A stretch of DNA of 64,000 bases from Ancylostoma caninum (Eukaryota; Nematoda; Chromadorea; Rhabditida; Ancylostomatidae): NCBI GenBank assembly GCA_037903475.1, contig JBAJFG010000620.1, forward strand, positions 1,240,001 to 1,304,000, read 5' to 3'. Below, piece by piece: positions 46,400 to 58,471 of the stretch (positions within the stretch are counted from its first letter, which is position 1; every line of letters begins with the position of its first letter). Made by a program: the position numbers and the translations under genes. The notes under the pieces are model-generated. The model was given only the letters and a program-made list of their open reading frames with translations, ran no database searches and had not been told where the DNA came from.

Positions 46400-47860
46400 T
46401 TCCCTTTCCTCCGAAAAGAAAAGAGAAGCCTATTCTCCATCTGCAAGCGACTAAGCTGACGATACCCAGCGGAATAGTGGCGACTTTGTCCTTGAATGCG
46501 GTATTGATATTGCTGGCCTCAATCCTCGCCGAACTGGCGCATAACCAATTTGTAGTAGGGGGCAATGGGTGATTACTTCTGGTTGCACTTGTTCGTCTCT
46601 TCTGGACGGGCCACTAGGAGAACACCCTACAGTAACTTCGCATCTTATATACAGTCAGCATGAACCGAACAAATTCCAGATTATCTTTTCTTCTCCTCCT
46701 TTAATTAATTTGGTACATACCCCTGTCAGTGACTCATTTTGAAGGCATTTTCTCATAAGTTTTTAGAAGTAGCTTTCAATATAGCGTTTGCTCCTGAAAA
46801 ATTCCAGTTCATAATTGAGAGCATTGCCAACTGTGCTGGCACGGGAGAGACTCAGTTTTGCCCTACTAACCCAAGACCTCGCCATTATTGATAGCCTGTA
46901 TAGTGCGGGCGTCGGTCGACTCAGAGAGGCATCGCGTCGCTGGTGGGTCGCCGTCCTCTGGGTGCATCTTGAGTACTTCGGGGGATTCCCATCAATCGCC
47001 CGGCATATGCGTCGATCTCCGTCCAACATCGATCCCGGCTCATCTCTTTGTAGATGTTGCCAAGTCTGCCGCGAGGTCGTGTTTACTACAGGACAATTGT
47101 TGCGTGGGTAAGCGAGGCTAGAGCTATGACGCCCGCAGAGAGCAGACGTTATGTAGATAGTAGTTTAGACCGCCCTGGAATATTGTAAGATGTATTATAA
47201 CAGTTATAACAGTCAAAAACGAAAGCAAACAATCAAGAACAGCATGAAGAACATTTTTGAAGCAAAAACAAGAAAAAAACAGATGTGGATGCTAACCAGC
47301 CGCTGAGGAAAGACTTTTGGGCACCTTGTAGATGGTGCATGAAAAAATATTGACACAAAGGAACCACCAGTTGGTTAGAATTTTGAGTATTCGTTCACTT
47401 CCCTTGCTGCGGTTTTTTATGTGTTTTTGTGCCACTTGAGTGTATTTGAATGAACGAGTAAGCAAATAAATAAATTAGTCGGTAAATAAACAAATAAATA
47501 GAAATCAAGGGCTTGCACAGAGATTTCCATACAAAATATTGACAGCAGAAGAACAGCTGCTAATACATTGATATCGTCTTCATATACCTTCTAGATGAGT
47601 TATCTTGCAAAACGTGGAATTGGTTAAACCTTATTCTCGCACTGGTATGAGAACCCCTGGGTTCGTGGATTGTCGAGGTCACATTCAGTAGTTGTACTAT
47701 TTCGTGAGAACAGTCGCATTTGTTGCAAATCACTGCATTCCTTGCAATACAATTCATTTCTTTCGACGTCATAGCGTTTTTTAGTGCATAGCAGTTTATG
47801 CAAAATTGCAATGCCATCGAAAGAAATGCATCGTGGTGCAACGAATGCAACGACTTGCAA
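46400..47860. other. no supported gene
   Basis: A GC-richer block at 46815-47110 is open on both strands (98 and 88 codons) without domain or splice evidence. (AAATAAAC)n-type tails at 47463-47510 suggest another truncated non-LTR insertion. Confidence 0.3.
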
Positions 47861-47871
47861 CAGATTTAACT

Positions 47872-48600
47872 TAGGTTGGACAATAAGTTCCCGCGGTTTG
47901 TTTCAACTCAGTTTTTTGTGAGGATTTGAAGTAATTCCGATATCCTGTCATAGGCACCTTGTCGCTCTTGTTTTGCTCTTTACGAATATTATAACTGATT
48001 TTCTCAATTCCCGTATTGTGTCGCATGAAATGTGACCCTCCAATTCGAGAGGAGCGTACATCTCCGACACCTGCAACTGTCCCACTACAATCGTGGAACA
48101 AACGCAGTTCAAGCTGCTGGGGATGTTAATAGCGTCTAAGTGGAAGCTATTACTGTTGAACGCAGGATTTTAGGCTGAAGGATGCACCTTATTCTGCACG
48201 CACAGTTCGTAGAGTTATGAGACGATTTTTCGCAACGACTTACACTAGATGTGAAGAAGAAGTACTGCGGATATTAAAAAAAAATGGGAAAAACCTATGT
48301 TCAACCAATCCACTTCGTCAAGATGCACTGAATGCTCAAAAAAAACCGCTCGAACTTATTCCCAACCTACATGGTGTTTACTTAAGATGGAAGCCTGCTG
48401 TGCTTACTAGTTCGAATATTTTAAGCGAAGTTCTTTTATACATGGTATTAAAGAAGTTGTATAGGCTAGTTCTTATCCACTCGGCTATTTATCACACTTG
48501 GGACCACTTTCATTTAATAATTTGGGAGCCAGTTCGAAATTTCTGACATTCGAGTTCAAAGAGCCTCACAGCTCTCCTGATCTATCCTCCCGAGTTGAAC
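47872..48600 (+). mobile_element. decayed mariner-like transposon
   Basis: TTAGGTTGGACAATAAGTTC at 47871-47890, followed by CCGCGGTTTG, closely resembles mariner terminal repeats. About 200 bp further, a plus frame reads YNRGTNAVQAAGDVNSV, like the N-terminal helix-turn-helix of mariner transposases, before a stop. The frame 48217-48546 may be a frameshifted continuation but shows no clear catalytic motif. The other terminus was not found. Confidence 0.5.
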
Positions 48601-48609
48601 GGTTCTGGA

Positions 48610-49400
48610 TTATTATTCGAGCGTACCGAATTTTTGGCCTATTCGAAGATATAATTCCGTGATAACGTATCTAATAAGTTATTGGTGGACTTTTCACTCC
48701 CATTTTTTAAGCAACTATTGTGAGTCGTATTATTTTACCTCTTCAGATAGTTTTGAAACAGTATGCTTTGAGAATTTGTAGATTGTAAACGAATAAATAA
48801 ACAACTAAATAACTAAATAAATGAATAGTAAGCCAACACCGCCAACATTGCCGGACTTTACGACCTGATGCAAGTGGTCGGGTCTGCTTCCTGCCAAAAT
48901 CATTTGATCAAAAGTCCGTGTCTTGATACTAATGACGTCATAGCTACCTCCATGTACCTCTCACTTATGTATGTGAGGGATGTGTTGTTGGAACACATGC
49001 ACTTTGCCTGCAGAACGGCGGTCAGCGCTGGTTCCGCGAGGGACTTAGTGGTGCAAGCGGACGAATTTTCGTTGCCTCGCTTCGCGGCTGTCGTGGACAG
49101 CAGAACGTGTCACGATGCCCATGAATTATCTGCAGGTTCTCATGAGATATTCCCCGTCGCACGCCTGCGCCTAGGACACTGTATTCGTAGTCGACTGTAG
49201 CAGGCAATTTTTCGCGCATGATCTCTAAAAACATCCTGTCCAAAGGGTGAGGCACGTTGTTGGGCCCGCTACGGTTTGGGCCGCGATGTGTTCCATTTCT
49301 GGTGATTTTTATCAGCGTTTATCCTTGATCTTTTGCGATGTTACTGTATGTGTTTGTTTGTATGCCAGCGATGCCCTCGCCGGCGGTGTCCTTTCGAACC
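48610..49400. other. no supported gene; GC-rich piece near 49.1 kb
   Basis: A LINE-like (AATAAATAAACAACT) tail lies at 48792-48825. A minus frame at 49022-49255 (MREKLPATVDYEYSVLGAG) is open for 77 codons with GC-rich third positions, but no splice borders or partner exons were found. Confidence 0.25.
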
Positions 49401-49459
49401 GCAGCCAACGCCGATAGCCGCGCTTAGCCATGTTACGGACAACCCCACCCACACCTCAC

Positions 49460-49475
49460 TATATATAAACAGTTC
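49460..49475 (+). promoter_or_regulatory. TATA-like site upstream of alkaline phosphatase 1
   Basis: CACTATATATAAACAG lies about 300 bases before the start codon. A TGATAA word (GATA-factor site, typical of nematode gut genes) occurs at 49727-49732, close to the splice acceptor. Both are single motif matches. Confidence 0.35.
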
Positions 49476-49768
49476 ATCACAACCAACACATGGGGAAGAC
49501 CCTTAGCACCTATTATGCACTGTCGTAGGCATTTATTTTACCGCCAGTAATTACGGGACAAGGCAGGGTGGCGATGACCCTTCCCCTCTTCTGTTCTCTA
49601 AGCGTCCTCTCGAATGTTCGCTTAGGCCTACACATGCATTTGTTATTTCTTGTGTTTCACCTCACACTTATGCCTTATTTTATTTGAAATTGGTCGTTTT
49701 CTCCCTCGATATTATCGAAATACCTGTGATAACTTCCATTGTTTCAGGTCTCTTCTCCCTCGAGTCAG

Positions 49769-52700
49769 ATGCTCGCTAGGATTTTAAACCTACTCTGCCA
49801 TCTAGAGTTATTTCTTGCTACACAACATCTACAGCAGGATTCAAGTAAGTTGAGTTACTTTGAAAACAACATGCGATCTTCAGGAAGACAGCATGCGATC
49901 TTTCTCAAGCGACGAAGATCCTCTACAGTAATCCAGCCAATGGGATATTTCACTAAAGATGAGAGATACGATTTCCACCACCTTTGTACCGCCCTACATA
50001 TAGGGCCAGGGGCGGAACTTGTAATTTTTCTCGCATTGTAAGCCTATCAGAATAATAGTTGGTGTGAGTTTTGTACTCTAAAAATCATGAGTCATCGAAA
50101 CTTATTTCGAAAATTCCCAAAATGGAGGAAAAATTGGATTTGCTTTGTACTATCCGCTTATAAGGAGCAGAACACCTAAAAATTCTCATGGTACTCATGA
50201 GCAACGAGCTGAAAACTCGGGACTGACAGAGAGGACCAGCAGCAGCAACTAAAGCTGACACTAGTGCTAAATTTATCCCACTTTGAACGAAATATTCAAT
50301 CACTCTGGATGGATGAGAGGGGAATATAGGACATACCCTTGAGAGTAGATAGATCCTGTCACAAGGACATAGAAATAGAGAATGGATAAATAGCCTTAGA
50401 CGGAATGGGCATTTCCACAGTGGTGAATTTTTCAGACCCTCATGACATCGAGTTTTGGAATCGGATCGGAAGAGAGCATGTGGATCGGAAGTTGAAAGCA
50501 AATCCTCATCTACTCAAAGGTTGGTGCTGATAATTCGATGAGAGTTTCCCATGCCAGTTCTTGAGCCCTACACGTTAACTTACTATCGTTTTTCCTCCAT
50601 TTTCGTCTTGTTTTACACATTCTAAGGAGATAACTACCTGAAGTTCTCTATATGTTGCTCCATGTAGATGTCACATTTCGCTATGGTCAGCTAGTTTCTG
50701 TTCCTTTGGACTTGAAAGGCAACTATGCTCATTTGCAGTGAAGAAGCCAAAAAATGTGATTCTATTCATTGGAGACGGAATGGGCATTTCCACAGTGACC
50801 AGCGCAAGAATCAACAAGAACCAGAAGGCGGGGAACCCATACCTAAATGAGCCACTGTTCTTCGAAAGGTTCGCCACGGCTGGGATGGTTAAGGTGAGGC
50901 TGCGCTTCTGTTTTTGAGGAGGTGCGTCATTTCATTGGTGCATCAGCGACCAGCTGCACAAATTCGTGTATGTTCAAGACGAAGTAAAACGCATTTAGAC
51001 GAGTTCCTTCAGTCACCACGTGACAGATTCGGCAGCTGGAGCCATGGCACTCCTTACTGGAAGAAAGGTTGGTGGGAAAGGATAAATTCTAGAAAGAAGG
51101 TCCAATATGTCCAGCATCAACTGAGCTCGCTGGCTTTACATACAAATATAGAAGATATTTTAACTTATTATGTGTTTTATCACGCACCGATTTTTAAAAG
51201 ATTTCTGAAGTGGGTATTCTCATCGCGCGGTAGTGGGTGTTTATTGACCTGTCCCTCCCTTCCATGCTGTCTATAGGCGACCTTTGATTTCTTGGCAATA
51301 CAGGGACTCAAATCCTGTATAGGATGGCGTCAACATCTCCATCTTGAATGGCCTGGAAACCAGCACACGGGTACGCATGAGAATCTGGACCATTTAGGTG
51401 TTATAATTTTGGTGAGAGCAATGACATCAATGATGATAATGAATAAGCCGATATTCTATTTAGATAGAAGCAACTGCTTCATATCTTATAAAAATGATAA
51501 AAAAATGATAAGATAATTAGTAAACAAATGAATAAATAGATATTTGTTAGATGCGCGAAAATTACCCGCAAGAAAAGAGAAGAACTAAAAAATGCGTAAC
51601 ACTTCACGAATACCTAATTAGGCTTTTCATGATGGCACATGTCTAGAATAGTAGATGATCCTAAGACTGAGAACAAAAAAAAATTAATGTTCTCCAACCC
51701 GACCAAAAAATGAATAGAGGAACTGCGGTGAACTTTCCGATCAACTATGAAGGTGCCCCAAACAGTACAGGAGCACTTGCGTGCATTATTCGTCCCTACT
51801 GTGATTATTGATGCTTTGCTCGTTTTTTGGTGTTAGACTCCAGTGCAATGAACTTACTCATACGCTCCACAACATTTAAATTTTGGCACGCTGCATGGGC
51901 CTTTTAATTTTCCACGAAATTATTTATAGAGCTTTAAAGCGATACGGAAGAGAAACATTTAGCTTCTGTTACGACTTTATGGATACGGACAAAGATTTCG
52001 ACATTGGCTGCGACCGTTCATGCTACAGTAGCCCTTTAGGTGGATTCGAAAACACTCGGTATGGTGCCGAAGTCGGGAACAGTATGCGCAAAAGGAACCG
52101 ATCTCCACGTCACCGACGGAATTGTTGAAAACGCTTTGCAGAAAGGTATGCAGTCCTTCACATTACCCACTACTTGTAGGTGTTGACAATGAACGCTTTC
52201 AGGACTAGACGTTGGCTTCGTAACAAGCGCCAGAATAACACATGCTACGCCGGGTGCTCTTTACGCAAAGGTGCGTTTGTAGACATTGACAGGTGTGCTG
52301 GTTCTCATAGTCGCCGATTCTCAGGGCCTGCACAGAGATGTTGAGTACGACGGCGCTGCGAAAGAGCTGGGAGCTGCAGAGTGCAATGACATCGCAAAGC
52401 AGCTTCTTTCTTATCCGGCTTCAGAGTTCAAGGTAGGAATTGGGTTTTACTCAGGGTACTACGCGGTCTGGACCCGAAGAAGCAGGATGAGCCTTATTCC
52501 AGGTGATGATGGGTGGCGGGGCCGATTTCCTCATGGAGAAGTCGCGAGGGGGAATGCGTGAGGATGGAATGAATATCGACCTTGAGTGGAGCAAGCTTAG
52601 TGGAAATAGACGAGTGCTGGGTGACAGGAAAGATCTTCAAGGTGTTACGGCAAGCAGCGAAAAACTGCTAGGTAAGTGATAGTAACGGAAGCCATGCATG

Positions 52701-55405
52701 AATGCGCCAAATCAAAGATTTTAGAGAGAGATTCCTAACCAATAACTTTGCAGGTGTTTTTGCCGGCTCACATCTTCCCATGTACCTTGAACAACAGATG
52801 GCTGGCAGCAAAACAGTGCCCAGACTATCCGAAATGGCCGCGAAAGCGATTGAGCAGCTCCAGCACGACGACAAGGGCTTCTTTTTAATGGTGGAAGGTG
52901 AGTGACCAGCTGCTTTTTCACCAGGCGAAAGCCTCTCAACTAACGTATCAGGCGGTAACATCGACATTGCCGAACACGCAAATCAGATGCACCTCGCTTT
53001 TGCTGAAGTGTACGAGTTCGAAGAAGCTATACGGAAGGTCTGTCTTGTTGCCTTCACATGTGATGTCCGCCGTGAATAAACTGCTCATTTTGCAATTCAA
53101 TGTGTTTGAACGATATCGCTCCATTATATGATTAATTTTGCAGGCTAGAGAGATGACGGACCCTTCTGAGACATTGATTATCGTCACCGCTGATCACGGC
53201 CATGCTCTTACGCTGCCAGGCTACTTACCCGTGGAGAAAAGTCTATTTAGTAAGCGGTTTTGTACTTTTTTTCCTGTCCTCAATGGGAAATATGTATGAT
53301 AGAACGACAGATTCTTCACAGAACTTGAAAGTTCGAAAAATCAGCGCGGCTACGGCGAATAACAATCCTGATTGCGGAATCTATCTGAATTTGCTCAAGA
53401 AATTGGTAAAGTCTGGATGAATGGGAGCCTAAGGATTCCGCTTGATTGTGACGTCATCTCAACAAAAAGGCCTCAACTCTTGCAGAGGATCTTCTTAATC
53501 GGACACTTCTACATACAAGGAAATCTAAACAGCAGTGTGGAAGGGGCGGGATTGCGGCGCGGAGTGGCATTCGGGTTGTCTGCTGTTAACAGAAGCAGAC
53601 AATCAGAGGTCACATGCAGAACGTCTGTGTCCTTGCCCGAGAGAGCCGCGCCGCGGTCCCGCCCCTTGCACGCGGCCGTTTGCAGCTCCCTGTGTAGAAA
53701 AGCATGTTTCAAGAAGTTTACAATGGCCCCCTCAAAGCCAAATGTTATTTCGATAACAGCATGAGCTTGTTTTTACGATTCAAAAATCGGAATACGCGCA
53801 CCGTAAATTATGTTTTCAAGGCAGCGATGTAGTCACGCAGCCCAGTGCGAAAGAAGAACACAAGTTCGAGCTGCCGGGTTTGTTCTTTGCGTCGGGACCA
53901 GGATTTCGAGGAGGTCTGAGAATGGCCGATGATCACGTGCATGAAGAAGAACGCGGTGTGTTTGCTCCACTAACTGTTTTGAGACATCATAGCAATTTGG
54001 TTGTATTCAGCAGACCCACTCTACCGCCAACCAGCTTCGGTGCCAATGACCCATGGTGCACATGGAGGAGAGGATGTTGGGATCTGGGCGGACGGGCCGC
54101 TAGCGCAGTGAGTAATTCTCTGGCGCTGTTAGGCTACTTCTGCCTCGAGAACTCCGAAAAATTCTCGTCGAAAGTTCCTTTACCCAGCTGATCACAAAAT
54201 TTCCTTTGTTAGTACCGTAACCCTGTTATCATAAGTGTGGGGAAAACAGGGTATCTCACAAAATATTTTCTTCAAGTTTACAAACATGCCAGTTTGCCCA
54301 ATAACGCCAGAATGGTTACAATAAGACCATATTGGAAGATTAGGCCAATTTCGGCAAGAAAAGTAAAATGTAAAGCTAATTTCAACGATAGTGATCAGTG
54401 AATGAAATAACCCCTCCGGTAAAAGCTTCAGAAGAATCCAGGAGATAATGTATCCACCATATACATTCAAGGTGGACCAAAAGTAGAGGTAACAACAAGC
54501 GTTTTTACTCCAAGGGAGCGTGTTGTGCTCTGAAGTTAAATGTCCTTCCGCAATGTTTCACCGCTTCAGTGCTCCGACTCACAAGTCGCGTTTGGTTCGG
54601 GGCTGAACACCCGAGTCCTGGATTTGTTCGTAACCTCTCTGAAATCTGGATTAGTTGGGAAGGCACTTTAAAAAATAGTGGATGAGTTGAATCCGAACCA
54701 TATGCATCCTCCGGCGGGGGATTCACTCAGCGTCTTGCGGCCAAGGTCGAAAATGATTGAGGATATCTCGAGGTGAAGGGTTGCCTTCTGTTAATAGAAA
54801 TAAATAGATATAGACATGAATGACAATGTTTTAATTTACCCATTGATTCTTTCTCTGGGTGCACTTTTTCTTGCGACCGAATTTTTGGATCACCCTGTAC
54901 CTACTTTAGCAAACAGGGTTACGCTGCGAACGGATAGTGTTGCAACGCAATTTTTTACCGAAACTCTTGGCGCAGAATGCCTAATGATGTCTTCTGTCAT
55001 TTTTTGCTTCAATGTGCAAATTTTTTCACTTAAGCCTATTCTCATCGTCGCTGGAAAACACTGAGGTGGCTTACATCATCAAATTCCTGCTGTGTCTGAG
55101 CAGTTCGGGCCATACGATCTGCGACGCTTCAGAGCAAAGGGAAACTCCACAGCAGAATGGGTTCATACGAGGTAAGCGAAAGGAGAGCTCTTCGATTCTC
55201 AGCACAAAACTGATTACTTCCAGGCGTTGCTGAGAGCTTGGGTCCAGAAGGCTTGATGATTTCCAGTGTTTTCCTGCTTATAGTTGCTATTCTATCACTG
55301 TTGACAACTGTGTTTGTAGCGGGATTACTCTTTGTCCATAATAAGCGAAGCCTACGAGATTTAGAGTGCAGTAGTCAGGCCACTCTCGTGAAAACACCTA
55401 TGTGA
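49769..55405 (+). CDS. alkaline phosphatase 1, membrane-anchored, complete (15 exons)
   Basis: Hydrolyses phosphate monoesters outside the cell. Exons: 49769-49844, 50436-50519, 50739-50893, 50999-51067, 52040-52145, 52203-52270, 52325-52432, 52503-52671, 52754-52897, 52952-53037, 53144-53249, 53821-53955, 54011-54107, 55035-55171, 55224-55405. They total 1722 bases, and every join keeps frame (573 residues). Exon 1 is a signal peptide ([17 protein letters not shown]) and follows TTTCAG at 49741-49747, which fits spliced-leader addition. Metal and active-site residues are all present: [25 protein letters not shown] (Ser nucleophile), [44 protein letters not shown]. The C terminus has a hydrophobic segment ([20 protein letters not shown]) followed by about 25 mainly polar residues ending LVKTPM, so it looks like a type I membrane anchor and not a GPI signal. 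The donors at 50520 and 51068 are both the unusual GTTGGT. Intron 11 holds an M1 MITE. Confidence 0.95.
53511..53697. repeat. hairpin MITE, family M1 copy 3 (diverged)
   Basis: TACATACAAGGAAATCTAAA at the left and TTTGCAGCTCCCTGTGTAG at the right are the ends; inner arms GGAAGGGGCGGGAT and GTCCCGCCCCTTGC pair. The right half shares CGAGAGAGCCGCGCCGCGG with copy 1. It is inside intron 11 of alkaline phosphatase 1. Confidence 0.65.
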
Positions 55406-55545
55406 TCTTTGCATGCAAATCTTAATTCTGCCTTAATCTCGAGCTCATCCTCTTCAGTGATGAAAAGTCCGTTGTACACTCAGCATACTAATTATTTTGC
55501 CATATTCGTCAAAGACGATAAAGCAAAATCTTTGCCTCATTTCTG

Positions 55546-55551
55546 AATAAA
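55546..55551 (+). terminator. poly(A) signal of alkaline phosphatase 1
   Basis: AATAAA 141 bases after the stop codon. Confidence 0.6.
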
Positions 55552-55559
55552 CATTCTCG

Positions 55560-56310
55560 GTGCTAGCGTTTGTTTTCACAGGATCACAGATGTTGCATTG
55601 GGTGTGGAGCGTTGGGCCTGGACCTGGCCCTGTGATTGATCAATTGACCAGTCTAGCCAACTCGCCAATCTCTAAGCCCGGTCGCCGTACTGGGTAAAGA
55701 AAACCACATCCGTTTTACTCCTCTAGCTGTAGGTTTAAGTCACAAAATTCAAGCATGGTTCAAAAGACCATAAAAAGCTAAAAAAATCTTGGTTGTTCTC
55801 CACATCTGACCTGGAATGGATTCAGCTACACATAACTCACACATAGCTTAGACCAAATAACCTGTATTTGACAGCCCTTCCACGGTTCTCTTCAAGATAC
55901 CCCCCCCCCTCCTCCCCGAAGCAAGACTAGGTGGGGGGGGGGCTGTAAAAACATCTGGAGAATGGTTCATCCAATGTTCAACTTCAGGATAAAATCTCCA
56001 GCGAAAAAGATGGTCAGACAGGCTCTTATCTCGTGGAAGGCAATTTTGTGGCGTGCGGTGAAAAGGGACGAGTAATCTACATAGGAGTTTTTCTTGTATG
56101 TGCTTCTCCTGAATGCCAATGCGGCCAAGACGAACAACAACATCAATCTGGCACTCGAGTCGGTGTTCGTCAGCCATGGAACCATTGGCCATGTAAGCCG
56201 TTGCTTCTGATCTTTCATTTTGAGCAATGCATGCATTCCAGATCACTTACCCAATTGGCGTTCAGCTGAGGTGATCGGATGTTATTTCGGAGTTTCTTAT
56301 AAGCAAGGTA
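55560..56310. other. no supported gene
   Basis: Contains a C-run/G-run pair (55899-55909 and 55933-55942) that can pair. Open frames on both strands at 55848-56269 overlap and lack splice or domain evidence. Confidence 0.3.
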
Positions 56311-56318
56311 ATGAACAA

Positions 56319-56880
56319 AGGCCGAATTCCGGCGTGGCCGTGGCCAGCGACCTTTGGCCTTTATAGTGTTGATGATGTATCTTACCGAATTCCTTCAAAT
56401 TTCACATCTAGAGGTTATTCGATGTGCTGAACACAAATATCGCGTTCATTTTGTATCATACCTCCGTTATGGGAAAATTAGGGTGGGTGGTGGAAAACGT
56501 ACATAATTCCGGCGTCATGTAGCCAGCCATTAATGGCCACGAAAGCGGCCACATTTGGCTGCATTTTGAAAGGCGGCCATATGTGGCCAGAATCTTCAAG
56601 GGGAAATTTTGCTGAAACTTCGCATAGAGTCGTTATTTTAGGCGCCGTACACTAAAATCGCATCCAATTCGCATAATAACCTCATTTTAGTAGGATTACG
56701 TTAGGTGTACGGTAGGTGTCGTATTTTACAGAACTTTCTGAAACTTTGCATAGCCGGTTGTTTGAGGTGCTGAGCTCGATTATGGATGCCATTTTGCACG
56801 ATATAGCCGTTTCCCTGCTGAAATCAGCATTTTCCTCCGACTTTTGGCAGGCCAAATGTGGCCACGCCGGAATTCGGCCT
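56319..56880. mobile_element. 562-bp MITE with GGCCACGCCGGAATT termini
   Basis: The left terminus AGGCCGAATTCCGGCGTGGC is the exact reverse complement of the right terminus GCCACGCCGGAATTCGGCCT. Subterminal words repeat inside (CGTACATAATTCCGGCGTC, GTGGCCA). No transposase frame. No target duplication was seen with certainty. Confidence 0.85.
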
Positions 56881-57339
56881 CAATATCGAAATTTATAACC
56901 GTCAATTCCCTGCCAGGCCACCATCACTATCACCGTTGAAGAGAAGAGACAACAACCCTCTTAAGCGCACACTTTGCTCTAGAAAACGTACCCATATATG
57001 GTCACCAATACTGGTCGGAACAGAAGGAGTGAGCGTGGTTCGAGGGTGCACTCAGCTCGTATTCTCAAATACGCTTTATATGGTCGCTGAAGCATTGCTT
57101 GGTGACTTCTGCGACAGGCATTAATCTAATCTCTGCAAGTGCAGTTGCAGCATCTTCTGAAAATCTCCAGAGAAAAAAATTCAGGAATGAATTGGGGTCC
57201 AGCAGTCTTAACCTTTTCCAAACAACAAGCGTTCTCCTTATCACCTCTATTGACAGCCGATTTGAGCTCATTTCGATGTCACGATAGTTGTTACAAACTC
57301 AGGCACTTTAACCGGGTTAGCCGCATGCAAGTACCGGGA

Positions 57340-57440
57340 AGGCCGAAGCACCTTAGTCGGCCTGGCCGGTGTTATGAATGCAGCCTGACCGGTGTGTGTC
57401 CGCGGCCTGCCTGAAATGTAACGTCGGCCTGCCCGGTAAG
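57340..57440. repeat. CGGCCTGCCCGGT motif cluster 2
   Basis: AGTCGGCCTGGCCGGT, GCAGCCTGACCGGT, GCGGCCTGCCTG and GTCGGCCTGCCCGGT occur within 90 bp. Same motif as 59640-59790. Confidence 0.6.
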
Positions 57441-57786
57441 CCGTTCAAGGGATTGCGGGGAACCCTTCTCCATGAACTAAAACAGAGTTTTAAGCAAAAA
57501 TAACACCAAAACATCACTTTTAAAGCAATTACGTTTATTATTGCCACCTTTCTGCACATATAGTGCAACAAAAATGGCCATATCATCATCGAAAAAACAC
57601 TGAAGGCAAACAAAAGACAAAAACTGTACAGATTCAAGAAACGATCGACTAATAACAAAAAAAGTTATAGATCATGCAGCGTGCAGTGGTCATCAGTTTC
57701 GACATCCTCTTTCTGCAGCACGAAACGATCGAAAGCGTACCCAAACACGACAATTTAATAAAAAATTGAAAGATTCTGGACAGATT

Positions 57787-58400
57787 ACGGGTCCACTACT
57801 GCGCCGGGCGCCCCCTAATGGGGAAATCGCTGACCGGGCGCCCCCTAACGGGGAAATCGCTGCCGGACGGGTCCACTACTGCGCCGGGCGCCCCCTAATG
57901 GGGAAATCGCTGGTTGGGCGCCCTCTAATGGGGAAATCGCTGCCGGACGGGTCCACTACTGCGCCGGGCGCCCCCTAATGGGGAAATCGCTGCCGGACGG
58001 GTCCACTACTGCGCCGGGCGCCCCCTAATGGGGAAATCGCTGGCCGGGCGCCCCCTAATGGGGAAATCGCTGCCGGACGGGTCCACTACAGCGCCGGGCG
58101 CCCCCTAATGGGGAAATCGCTGCCGGACGGGTCCACTACTGCGCCGGGCGCCCCCTAATGGGGAAATCGCTGCCGGACGGGTCCACTACTGCGCCGACCG
58201 CCCCCTAATGGGGAAATCGCTGCCGGACGGGTCCACTACTGCGCCGACCGCCCCCTAATGGGGAAATCGTTGCCGGACGGGTCCACTACTGCGCCGATCG
58301 CCCCCTAATGGGGAAATCGCTGCCGGACGGGTCCGTTGCTGCGCCGGGCGCCCCCTAATGGGGAAATCGCTGCCGGACGGGTCCGTTGCTGTAGCGGATA
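57787..58400 (+). repeat. 50-bp minisatellite
   Basis: Units run GGGAAATCGCTGCCGGACGG, GTCCACTACTGCGCCGGGCG, CCCCCTAATG (50 bases), about 12 full copies, with a few shortened units of about 29 bases that lack the GGACGGGTCCACTACTGC part. Variation is confined to a few positions (CGGGCG/CGACCG, CACTAC/CGTTGC), which suggests recent homogenisation. It lies just beyond the 3' end of the minus-strand gene at 58472-58830. Confidence 0.95.
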
Positions 58401-58471
58401 TTGTACATCGTGGTCAAAAGTGCAAAATACAAGCAAACTTTTGGAAAATAATCGTTGAATAAACTGACATA

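Noticed and set aside
45706..46572. 288-codon plus frame with repeated FGRTAAAIRKDRSS units
   Set aside because: It runs through a 22-bp tandem array. Because the period is not a multiple of three, three frames all stay open; no start context, splice sites or domain.
50914..51276. 120-codon plus frame
   Set aside because: A shadow frame across alkaline phosphatase exon 4 and its introns; the true exon uses a different frame with the DSAAG motif.
53300..53430. Extra alkaline phosphatase exon ([18 protein letters not shown])
   Set aside because: A possible acceptor exists, but joining 53249 directly to 53821 keeps frame and gives the expected family spacing; this stretch has no family match.
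57766..57978. Plus frame with RAPPNGEIA repeats
   Set aside because: Product of the 50-bp minisatellite, no gene context.
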